The notes under the pieces were generated by a model. That model saw nothing but the letters and a program-made list of their open reading frames with translations. It had not been told where the DNA came from and did not search any database. Below, one piece after another: positions 1-5,356 of a DNA stretch of 7,370 nucleotides. The translations under genes and the position numbers were made by a program. The stretch is from Desulfobacteria bacterium. GTDB taxonomy: Bacteria > Desulfobacterota > Desulfobacteria > Desulfobacterales > C00003060. Location: positions 1 through 7,370 of the forward strand of contig JAQYWL010000255.1 of assembly GCA_030145035.1 (NCBI GenBank). The letters run 5' to 3'. The first letter of the stretch is position 1. Each line of letters begins with the position of its first letter.

Positions 1-17
1 GGGTGCCGGTCTGCATA

Positions 18-46
18 TTTAGACGTCCTGCAAAACGCCTTGTCAA
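18..46 (-). promoter_or_regulatory. Candidate sigma70-type promoter just downstream of serA
   Basis: Read on the minus strand, a perfect TTGACA box (46-41) is followed after 17 bases by TCTAAA (23-18), which matches four of six bases of the -10 consensus. It starts 18 bp after the serA stop codon and points out of the window, so it would serve whatever gene or RNA lies beyond position 1. An ATG at 16-14 sits directly after the -10 box, too close to be the start codon of a transcript made here, so any gene served must begin further on. The two boxes and the spacing are seen; use as a promoter is inference. Confidence 0.35.
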
Positions 47-63
47 GATGCCGGCCTAACCTC

Positions 64-1644
64 CTACAACTCCAGTGGCGTGATCGACTTTACGAGAGGA
101 AGGGCTCGCAGCTCCTTCAGCGTCTCGGGTGGCGCAGGCGTATCTGTAACCAGGAGGATCACATTTCGGTCACCATCTCTTTCCTGGCCCACATGCATTC
201 GACCAATATTGATGTTGTGTCGGCCGAGCACAGTTCCGATGCTGCCGATGGCACCGGGTTTGTCTATGTTATGGATGAAAAGCAGGTGACCTTCGGGAAC
301 AACTTCTAGCCTGAAGGTGTTGACCCGGACAATCCTTGGTTCGTGCTTTCCGAATATGGTTCCGGAAACCGTATTGGACCCTTTGGAGCCCGTTGCCTGA
401 ATCGTAATGAGATTGGTAAAATCTTCGGCCTCCACACTGCGCGACTCGGTGACCTTAATTCCCCGTTCCTTGGCGATCACGGGCGCATTGACGAAATTGA
501 CCTCATCTTGGAGGAAAGGAGTGAGCAACCCTTTTAAGGTGGCCGTGGTGACAGGGGCCATGTCAAGGCCCAAGAAATCTCCTAGATATCTTATAGTAAC
601 TGCCTTTATAGCCCCTTTAGCCAACTGTGCCTGGAGGCAGCCCATACGTTCGGCCAGGGTCAAATAAGGCTGGAGTTTAGCCAACAGTTCTCCGGTCACT
701 GACGGGACGTTGACCGCATTGATGATCGTGCCGGTCTGAAGGTAATTGATGATCTGTTCGGCCACTGCCACTGTCACATTCATCTGGGCCTCAGCCGTAG
801 AAGCCCCTAAGTGAGGAGTGCAAATCACATTATCGAACTCGAAGAGAGGAGAGGACCCCGGAGGCTCGGTTTCAAAGACATCAAGGGCAGCACCTCCCAC
901 CTTCCCGGACCTGAGGGCATCAGCCAGGTTTTTTTCGTTCACGATACCGCCCCGGGCGCAGTTGATGATCATCACACCGGGCTTCATCTGGTCGAAGGCC
1001 TCTTTGTTGATGAAGTTGATGGTGTGTTTCATTTTGGGCAGGTGAATGGTGATATAATCCGAACGCCTGTAAAGCTCTTCCAAAGAAACCAGCTCCAAAC
1101 CCGCTTGCTCCAGAGGTTCCTTGTTGACATGGTGATCGTACACAATAACCTGCATCTTGAGTCCCCTGCCCCGGTCAGCCACAATACTGCCACTCCGGCC
1201 ATAGCCAATGACCCCCAGGGTTTTGTTAAAGACCTCTGTGCCCTGCAGGTTTTTCTTTTCCCACCGCCCGGCCTTCAAGGATGCGGTACCCCGGGGGATA
1301 TTCCGCGAAAGGGCGAGCATCATGGCTATGGCATGCTCGGCTGTGGTCACCACATTTCCACCCGGCGTGTTCATGACCACGATGCCTCGTTTTGTGGCTG
1401 CCGGGATGTCCACATTATCGAGCCCGATACCGGCCCGCCCTATCACTTTCAGCCGGGGGGCCGCCTTTAAGAGGTCCTCGGTCACCTTCGTGGCACTCCT
1501 TATAACCAATGCCTCGTAGTCTTTTATGATGGCCTTCAACCCCTCCGGCGCAAGGCCTACTTTCACGTCAACGTCAATACCCTCGGCCTCTTTGAACATC
1601 TTAATGCCGATGTCTGCCAGCTTGTCACTTACCAGGACCTTCAA
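64..1644 (-). CDS. serA: D-3-phosphoglycerate dehydrogenase, long form with ACT domain
   Basis: This 526-aa enzyme oxidises 3-phosphoglycerate to 3-phosphohydroxypyruvate with NAD+, the first committed step of the phosphorylated serine pathway in the cytosol. The N-terminal substrate-binding lobe wraps around a Rossmann NAD domain with GxGxxG at G147-Y-G149-R-S-G152. The catalytic set is visible: R231 in NCARGG, E260 in DVFETEPP and H278 in TPHLGAS. Residues of about 320-450 form the intervening ASB domain of long-form enzymes, and about 455-526 form an ACT domain (IDKPGAIG), the usual serine-sensing regulatory module. The length equals that of Bacillus-type long SerA. The start is TTG: an in-frame TAA lies eight codons upstream, no ATG or GTG intervenes, and AAGGAG at 1658-1653 is 8 bases away. 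It is divergent from serC. Identification is firm; serine feedback is inferred from the ACT domain. Confidence 0.97.
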   Translation of the reverse strand: MKVLVSDKLADIGIKMFKEAEGIDVDVKVGLAPEGLKAIIKDYEALVIRSATKVTEDLLKAAPRLKVIGRAGIGLDNVDIPAATKRGIVVMNTPGGNVVTTAEHAIAMMLALSRNIPRGTASLKAGRWEKKNLQGTEVFNKTLGVIGYGRSGSIVADRGRGLKMQVIVYDHHVNKEPLEQAGLELVSLEELYRRSDYITIHLPKMKHTINFINKEAFDQMKPGVMIINCARGGIVNEKNLADALRSGKVGGAALDVFETEPPGSSPLFEFDNVICTPHLGASTAEAQMNVTVAVAEQIINYLQTGTIINAVNVPSVTGELLAKLQPYLTLAERMGCLQAQLAKGAIKAVTIRYLGDFLGLDMAPVTTATLKGLLTPFLQDEVNFVNAPVIAKERGIKVTESRSVEAEDFTNLITIQATGSKGSNTVSGTIFGKHEPRIVRVNTFRLEVVPEGHLLFIHNIDKPGAIGSIGTVLGRHNINIGRMHVGQERDGDRNVILLVTDTPAPPETLKELRALPLVKSITPLEL

Positions 1645-1651
1645 TCTTGCT

Positions 1652-1658
1652 TCTCCTT
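1652..1658 (-). promoter_or_regulatory. Ribosome binding site that fixes the serA TTG start
   Basis: On the minus strand AAGGAGA lies 8 bases before the TTG at 1644. With the in-frame stop a few codons further upstream, it leaves TTG as the only conventional start codon that keeps the whole N-terminal domain. Confidence 0.7.
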
Positions 1659-1712
1659 CAATACCTTATTCGTTACTCCACGAACGGTTACTCTTGGTGT
1701 TTTGGACCGATC

Positions 1713-1743
1713 ATTCTTACCTTCAAAGCACATGGCTTGTCAA
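1713..1743 (-). promoter_or_regulatory. Weak candidate promoter for serA
   Basis: On the minus strand TTGACA (1743-1738) is followed after 19 bases by AAGAAT (1718-1713), which matches four of six -10 bases. The -35 box is perfect, but the spacing is two bases longer than optimal. It lies about 70 bp before the serA start and is the best match I see there. It is only a consensus match. Confidence 0.25.
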
Positions 1744-1774
1744 GAGGCTCCTTGCCCAAATCACCGGTTTCCCC

Positions 1775-1802
1775 TTGACATCCGCGGCCCTTTGCCTGTA
1801 GC
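1775..1802 (+). promoter_or_regulatory. Weak candidate promoter for serC
   Basis: A perfect TTGACA at 1775-1780 is followed 16 bases later by a poor -10 box, TGTAGC (1797-1802). It would give serC a leader of roughly 120 bases. That leader carries a second GTCAGGAGG (1817-1825), identical to the one before serC but with no start codon at usable distance. I see no T-box or known riboswitch in the 288-bp serA-serC gap, though I cannot fold it. Confidence 0.2.
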
Positions 1803-1921
1803 GTCGCCGCAAAAAAGTCAGGAGGTAGGCTCTTCACACTTGATGGGTAACCGGTCACTCCATCATTCCATAAACAAGGAGCATTTATCTGGGCTAACAT
1901 GCAATTTGAAGAAGATACGTC

Positions 1922-1927
1922 AGGAGG
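1922..1927 (+). promoter_or_regulatory. Ribosome binding site that decides the serC start
   Basis: A full AGGAGG lies 5 bases before the ATG at 1933. The reading frame stays open for 77 codons further upstream, so this site, together with the family's usual N-terminus, places the start. Confidence 0.85.
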
Positions 1928-1932
1928 CTGAA

Positions 1933-3018
1933 ATGAAAGGGAGAATCTATAACTTCAATGCAGGGCCAGCAGTTCTGCCGTTGCCGGTTTTGGAGGAGAT
2001 TCAGGCAGAGCTTCTTAATTTCAAAGGCTCAGGCATGTCTATCACGGAGGTAAGCCATCGATCAAAATGGTTCGATGAGGTCATTCAGGACGCCACAACC
2101 CGTGTGAGACGCCTTCTTAAGCTCGATGAACGCTTCCGCATACTCTTCCCTCAAGGCGGGGCAAGCTTGCAGTTTTGCATGATTCCCATGAACTTGCTGC
2201 CCGACGGCCAGTCGGCCGATTATGTAAACACCGGCACCTGGGCCACCAAGGCGATCAAAGAGGCCGGAATTCAGGGGAAAGAGATTATTGTAGTTGCCTC
2301 GTCCGAGGATAAGAATTTTTCCTATATTCCGAAAGACATATCCTTCAGCCGAGACACAGCCTATGTCCACATCACCTCCAACAACACGATCAAGGGGACC
2401 CAATGGGCATCTTTTCCCGACACCGGAGGGGTACCCCTGATCAGTGACATGTCTTCAGACATCATGAGCAGGCCCTTTGACCCATCTCCTTTCGGCCTGA
2501 TTTATGCCGGTGCCCAAAAGAACCTCGGGCCGGCAGGGGCCACGCTGGTGATCATTCGCGAGGACATGCTGAAACGTGTGCCCCAGGGCCTTCCTACCAT
2601 GCTCAAGTATACGACGTATGTCGATCATAACTCGATGTTCAACACACCCCCCTGTTTTACGGTTTACACTATTCAACTGGTGCTAAAATGGCTGGAGGAG
2701 ACCATTGGCGGGCTTGAGAAAATGGAAGAAGTCAACCGAGAGAAGGCCGGTCTCCTTTATCAGGCGATTGATGAGTCCGAGTTTTACAGAGGACCCGCGG
2801 AAAAGGAGAGCCGCTCTGTGATGAATGTGACCTTTCGCCTTCCCAGCGAGCACCTGGAAAAACAGTTCGTGCAGCAGGCCCTTGAGCATGGCCTGGGCGG
2901 ACTCAAGGGTCACCGTTCGGTCGGAGGGTGCCGTGCCTCGATTTACAATGCCACAAGCCTGGAAGCAGTAAAAGCTCTGGTAGATTTCATGGACAAATTC
3001 GTCCAAAAAAATGGCTGA
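1933..3018 (+). CDS. serC: Phosphoserine aminotransferase
   Basis: This 361-aa PLP enzyme transfers an amino group from glutamate to 3-phosphohydroxypyruvate to give O-phosphoserine, the second step of serine synthesis. In many bacteria it also acts in pyridoxal phosphate synthesis. The N-terminus YNFNAGPAVLP is the family signature. The Schiff-base lysine is K196 in YAGAQKNLGPAG, D172 in SDMSSD is placed to contact the cofactor ring, and H42-R43 and GTW (101-103) are conserved substrate or cofactor contacts. The C-terminal segment GGLKGHRSVGGCRASIYNA is typical of SerC. Its length matches the family. The frame is open upstream to 1702, but those residues look non-coding and the AGGAGG picks 1933. 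It is divergent from serA and is followed 63 bp later by an HU-family gene on the same strand, which may be co-transcribed. Confidence 0.97.
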   Translation: MKGRIYNFNAGPAVLPLPVLEEIQAELLNFKGSGMSITEVSHRSKWFDEVIQDATTRVRRLLKLDERFRILFPQGGASLQFCMIPMNLLPDGQSADYVNTGTWATKAIKEAGIQGKEIIVVASSEDKNFSYIPKDISFSRDTAYVHITSNNTIKGTQWASFPDTGGVPLISDMSSDIMSRPFDPSPFGLIYAGAQKNLGPAGATLVIIREDMLKRVPQGLPTMLKYTTYVDHNSMFNTPPCFTVYTIQLVLKWLEETIGGLEKMEEVNREKAGLLYQAIDESEFYRGPAEKESRSVMNVTFRLPSEHLEKQFVQQALEHGLGGLKGHRSVGGCRASIYNATSLEAVKALVDFMDKFVQKNG

Positions 3019-3081
3019 GAATTGACATTCCTCCCGCAATCATTTATGCACTTGATTTAACATCGATTCTTGGAGGACCAC

Positions 3082-3360
3082 ATGACCAAAACAGATCTAA
3101 TAGAGACTCTGAGAAAGGAAACCGGGCTCACAAAAACCAAAGCCACGGAGGTGGTTGAGCTGTTCTTTGATGAAATGTCCAATGCTCTTGCTGCTGGTGA
3201 CAGGGTCGAAATCAGGGGGCTTTGCAGCATTTTTGTAAAGGATTATGGAGGCTATGCTGGGAGAAACCCGAAAACAGGAGAGTCCATCCAGGTGGGACCT
3301 AAGAAGCTACCCTGTTTCAGGTGCGGCAAGGAGCTTAAGGATAGGGTCGATTTCAAATAG
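3082..3360 (+). CDS. HU/IHF-family DNA-binding protein
   Basis: This 92-aa nucleoid protein should dimerise and bend DNA. The fold is readable in order: N-terminal helices (TKTDLIETL... to about residue 38), the VEIRG strand, and the beta-arm with the signature GRNPKTGE (60-67), in which P63 is the residue that intercalates between base pairs. The C-terminal KKLPCFRCGKELKDRV is typical of the HU/IHF-beta-like proteins of deltaproteobacteria. The usual GFGSF hinge is altered to GLCSI. Three cysteines (C48, C78, C81), two in a CxxC pair, are unusual for HU. GGAGG at 3072-3076 precedes the ATG by 5 bases. A TTG at 3070 is in frame but lies upstream of the ribosome binding site. I cannot tell HU from an IHF subunit, so no symbol is given. 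Confidence 0.92.
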   Translation: MTKTDLIETLRKETGLTKTKATEVVELFFDEMSNALAAGDRVEIRGLCSIFVKDYGGYAGRNPKTGESIQVGPKKLPCFRCGKELKDRVDFK

Positions 3361-3394
3361 ACTAATACTCACGGCCCTGGCGTGGGCCTACACT

Positions 3395-3422
3395 CCTGTC
3401 AAGGCTGCCGGGCTCGGACAGG
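3395..3422. terminator. Possible stem-loop between convergent hup-like and cheY genes
   Basis: CCTGTC (3395-3400) and GACAGG (3417-3422) are perfect inverted arms around a 16-base loop. A second hairpin, GGCCC/GGGCC with a 6-base loop, lies at 3373-3388. They sit in the 68-bp gap between two genes that end facing each other, where a bidirectional terminator would be expected. Neither hairpin is followed by a T-run on either strand, so intrinsic termination is doubtful. Confidence 0.2.
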
Positions 3423-3428
3423 CTTCAG

Positions 3429-3797
3429 CTACGACGAGACTTTCGCCAAAGTTTCCTTGACCTTTTCCATGATTACTTTAGGATCAAACGGTTTGACGAC
3501 GAAATTGTTGGCGCCCGCTTTAATCGCGTTGACAATGCGGCTCTGTTCGCCTTCGGTTGTACACATAATGATGGGAACCTTGTTTCCGCTTGCACGAATC
3601 TTTTCCACAGCCTCAATGCCGGTCATGTTGGGCATGACCCAGTCCATAAGCACCAGGTCAGGAGCCTCTTCTTCGACCTTTTGTACGGCCTCGTAACCGT
3701 CTGTAGCCTCCACAACACTTTCCACGCCACCCTCATTTAGTATCTTTACAAGCACATGACGCATTAACGTGGAATCGTCAGCCACTAGAATCTTCAT
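3429..3797 (-). CDS. cheY: CheY-like single-domain response regulator
   Basis: This 122-aa protein is a receiver domain with no output domain, as in CheY. The acidic pocket is D7-D8, the phospho-acceptor aspartate is D52 in LVLMDWVMP, the switch threonine is T80 in MCTTEG, and K102-P103 in VVKPF complete the active site. Family knowledge says it is phosphorylated by a histidine kinase such as CheA and acts by binding a partner, classically the flagellar motor. It follows cheX on the minus strand with a 17-bp gap, so it is very likely co-transcribed with its probable phosphatase. No kinase, receptor or flagellar gene is in the window, so the pathway it serves (motility, pili or other signalling) is not known. 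AGGCGG lies just upstream of the ATG. Confidence 0.9.
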   Translation of the reverse strand: MKILVADDSTLMRHVLVKILNEGGVESVVEATDGYEAVQKVEEEAPDLVLMDWVMPNMTGIEAVEKIRASGNKVPIIMCTTEGEQSRIVNAIKAGANNFVVKPFDPKVIMEKVKETLAKVSS

Positions 3798-3814
3798 GAG
3801 TTACCGCCTTTCTT

Positions 3815-4297
3815 TTAGGTTGCAGCATTGATATCAGATTCAAAAACAACCCGGAGGACAAAAGGACCCAAGCCACTTCGAAAGGGTACTTCCAGCCATG
3901 TCGATCTTGAGGGGTAATCAACAACAGGTTTGCTGTTTCTTAACACTCTCGGAAGGCCCAGGTCAACCGTAGGGCCTTTTTCCGAAGACAACCTGATTTT
4001 GGCGCCCCCGGCAGCCATATTGACCAGCTCCGCAACACCGTCTTTCACAGCCTCATCAACTACCCGCTTCTCGGTTCCCAGGATACGGCCCACAACGGCA
4101 AGCGCCGTCTCCACCGGCAATTCGAGAGCCACGGTGCCTCGAACATGTCCACTCAAACCGATTAGGGCGGTGAGGGTCTCCGGGCTTCCGCTGCCATCCG
4201 CGAGCCCCGCCCGCACGGGCTTCGCCTCGCAGCCCAACATAGTCGAAAATAGGTTTTGAACACTTTCAACAAAAACGTTAACAAGCTCTGCTTTCAT
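3815..4297 (-). CDS. cheX: CheX-like chemotaxis phosphatase
   Basis: This 160-aa protein belongs to the CheC/CheX/FliY family, whose members remove phosphate from CheY-P. The N-terminus MKAELVNVFVESV opens the CheX fold. The catalytic motif is E90-L-V-N93 within KDGVAELVNMAAGGAK, matching the family's ExxN pair that inserts into the CheY active site. Only one such motif is visible, as in CheX; CheC usually has two. The adjacent cheY is its natural substrate. The ATG has no convincing Shine-Dalgarno. Instead a GGGC-AAA-GCCC hairpin (4312-4302) and the stop codon of a 23-codon ORF overlap it, suggesting coupled translation. Family assignment is firm; dephosphorylation of the neighbouring CheY is inferred. 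Confidence 0.85.
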   Translation of the reverse strand: MKAELVNVFVESVQNLFSTMLGCEAKPVRAGLADGSGSPETLTALIGLSGHVRGTVALELPVETALAVVGRILGTEKRVVDEAVKDGVAELVNMAAGGAKIRLSSEKGPTVDLGLPRVLRNSKPVVDYPSRSTWLEVPFRSGLGPFVLRVVFESDINAAT

Positions 4298-4365
4298 TGC
4301 TGGGCTTTGCCCCGTTTTGCATCATCAGTGATACGCAGATCGAAATCTGATTGATCTTCGTTCAT
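4294..4365 (-). CDS. Possible 23-aa leader ORF overlapping cheX
   Basis: A short frame starts at ATG 4365 and ends in a TGA that overlaps the cheX ATG as ATGA. Its start codon in turn overlaps the stop of the upstream helicase-nuclease remnant. GAGG lies 4 bases before the ATG, somewhat close. The peptide is acidic then basic (MNEDQSDFDLRITDD, then AKRGKAQQ), with no recognisable domain or signal. It may be a real coupling peptide that delivers ribosomes to cheX, which lacks its own clear ribosome binding site. It may equally be the tail of a gene truncated when the island inserted, or chance. Confidence 0.3.
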   Translation of the reverse strand: MNEDQSDFDLRITDDAKRGKAQQ

Positions 4366-4817
4366 AAAACCTCATGTTTTGCACGAACCTGCTCGTCCTC
4401 AAACCCTTTTACTTCGAGTACAAAGGTGGCGTCATTTCTTAACTTGATTGTATAGGAAATTCCTTTTTTAAGCGGCGTAGCCGCGTTATATAAAATCCCG
4501 TAGGAATTTTATAACTTGACCAGAAAATCGGGCATGTAGGTGTGTTGTGAGCCATTGAATTCATAGTCTATGGTAAAATCCAGATGATCATTCCGAACGT
4601 ATGATTTCACCAGATCACTTTGTCCTAAGTGGAAAGCCACAGAACGGTCCCAGGTCTTGGTATCAAGAACCACGTGGCTAACGTGACTCTTTATCGTTTG
4701 CTTGGACGGACGCGAAGTCCTGAAAAGGGCTTCCTGTCTTGACCCGCGTGGACGGAACCGTTCTAGGCGTGGCAGCAGCGGGGCCTCACTACTGCCTTCA
4801 TCTGGTCCAATTTTCAC
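4362..4817 (-). pseudogene. C-terminal remnant of a helicase-nuclease (Res/BPTD_3080-like), interrupted
   Basis: From GTG 4817 the frame encodes a segment resembling the C-terminal part of large DEAD/DEAH-box restriction helicases: LLPRLERFRPRGS, FRTSRPSK, IKSHVSHVVLDTKTWDRSV, NDHLDFTIDYEF and YMPDFLVKL. It then meets TAA (4511-4509). In the same frame, 24 codons later, it resumes as RNDATFVLEVKGFEDEQVRAKHEVL before TGA. The two parts together give a PD...ExK nuclease signature (PDF and LEVKG). The break is a palindromic insert flanked by an 8-bp direct repeat. Helicase motifs are absent and the 3' end stops short of the usual RWVxAVN-like continuation, so both ends are truncated. Its 5' end lies 7 bp after another such remnant. 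The family call rests on my recognition of these motifs, not on a search. Confidence 0.7.
4440..4519. mobile_element. 64-bp palindromic (MITE-like) insert with 8-bp target duplication
   Basis: TAACTTGA occurs at 4440-4447 and again at 4512-4519. Between them are 64 bases (4448-4511) with inverted arms AAATTCCT (4457-4464) and AGGAATTT (4502-4509) and a central perfect hairpin GCGGC-GTA-GCCGC (4472-4484). Removing the insert plus one repeat copy restores an uninterrupted reading frame across the remnant, joining LVKL directly to RNDATF. The added length is 72 bases, a multiple of three, but it brings a TAA. No transposase is encoded, so it would have moved in trans. Rickettsial palindromic elements, which also land in frame inside genes, are an analogy only. 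Confidence 0.65.
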
Positions 4818-4824
4818 ACAATCC

Positions 4825-5076
4825 TCACGCCTGCAGCATTATATTTAATTTGGCTTGCCATTCATCTTCGGCGAGCACTTCAAATCGTAATACCCTGTCC
4901 TTCATCACAAGGCCCAGTTCAGTCCAGCTTCTTGATTTGGCTTCCCTGGTGCACATGGAAAACATCTTTCGCTTATATTCAGTATCTGGACTGCCCATTA
5001 AATGAAGCCCTTTTGTTTCCACAACATAAACCTGCTCAGACTGAAAAGGGGGACGGTCATAAAAATATAACTTTGC
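4825..5076 (-). pseudogene. C-terminal remnant of a second type III-like Res helicase-nuclease
   Basis: The frame is open from just after a TAG (5079-5077) to a TGA at 4825, 83 residues. It reads KLYFYDRPPFQSEQ, VYVVETKGLHLMGSPDTEYKRK, CTREAKSRSWTELGL, LRFEVLAEDEWQAKLN. The VVETKG segment followed by LHLxGxxDTEYKRK resembles the extreme C-terminus of restriction Res subunits and related DEAD/DEAH helicases, with ETKG as the ExK half of a PD...ExK nuclease site. The PD half and the whole helicase body (normally several hundred residues) are missing. It begins inside a long palindrome, which may mark the deletion joint. GTG at 5022 is the first conventional start but is unlikely to be a real one. 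It is followed 7 bp later by the other remnant. Confidence 0.65.
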
Positions 5077-5125
5077 CTATCCAAATAATGAAGAAGTTAT
5101 AATGTCATGACCGTCCATCCAGTCT
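5038..5125. repeat. Long imperfect palindrome at the truncated end of the Res remnant
   Basis: Arms 5051-5073 and 5094-5116 are inverted copies matching at 20 of 23 positions around a 20-base loop. The outer ten bases GGACGGTCAT/ATGACCGTCC and the inner TATAACTT/AAGTTATA are perfect. Outside them AGACTG (5038-5043) pairs with CAGTCT (5120-5125). The left arm, read on the minus strand, is in frame with the Res remnant (KLYFYDRPPF), so the right arm resembles an inverted copy of coding sequence. It could be a foldback formed at a deletion joint or the ends of a small transposable element. Confidence 0.6.
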
Positions 5126-5132
5126 CTCAGGC

Positions 5133-5247
5133 CTAACCGCCTTTCTTTACAACCTTTTTGTCCTCCCAGTCAATGACAACACGACCACCCTCTGTCCTTT
5201 CCCGGGTTAAGTTCTACAGGGATTTTGAGAATATTCTTGTCATGCAT
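5133..5247 (-). pseudogene. Frameshifted remnant of a small unrecognised protein
   Basis: From ATG 5247 the first frame reads MHDKNILKIPVELN. A one-base shift near 5208 leads to a second frame, TRERTEGGRVVIDWEDKKVVKKGG, ending at TAG 5133. Both pieces look protein-like, charged and free of odd residues. Joined, they would make a peptide of about 38 residues or the end of a longer protein. GAGG lies upstream of the ATG at a usable distance. I do not recognise the family. It lies between the MBL gene and the Res remnants on the same strand, consistent with an ancestral operon now decayed. Confidence 0.3.
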
Positions 5248-5277
5248 TTATCGTGACCTCATTCGATGATATTCTCA
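5226..5277. repeat. 9-bp inverted repeat in the MBL-to-remnant gap
   Basis: TGAGAATAT (5226-5234) and ATATTCTCA (5269-5277) are perfect inverted arms separated by 34 bases that contain the ATG of the small remnant. There is no T-run. The 224-base stretch 5133-5356 that holds it has no intact gene I can support. Confidence 0.3.
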
Positions 5278-5356
5278 GTGGGACAATTTGCATGCCAGGG
5301 ATGGAGATTTCGGATGGTGGACTTCTATCTGCCCGCGGATATCCTGCCTTTCGCAC

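Noticed and set aside
811..1470. 219-codon open frame on the plus strand inside serA
   Set aside because: It is antisense to well-conserved serA sequence including the NAD-binding and catalytic motifs. Its translation is rich in His, Pro and Gly and shows no domain.
1671..1693. GTTACTC repeated twice 15 bp apart upstream of serA, considered as an operator or repeat array
   Set aside because: There are only two 7-bp copies, no dyad symmetry and no known regulator match, so it is not distinguishable from chance.
1702..1932. 77-codon N-terminal extension of serC
   Set aside because: The conserved SerC N-terminus begins at 1933 right after AGGAGG. The upstream codons look like intergenic DNA and the other in-frame starts lack a ribosome binding site at usable distance.
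3070..3081. TTG start four codons upstream for the HU-like gene
   Set aside because: It would place the GGAGG ribosome binding site inside the coding region. The ATG at 3082 gives the normal family N-terminus.
4739..5005. 88-codon plus-strand open frame across the two Res remnants
   Set aside because: It is antisense to sequence with clear restriction-helicase tail motifs on the minus strand and has no ribosome binding site or motif of its own.
5240..5356. Frame open for 38 codons directly after the MBL TAG, possible readthrough or longer ancestral C-terminus
   Set aside because: An open run of this length is quite likely by chance, the residues show no recognisable motif, and the MBL fold is already complete.
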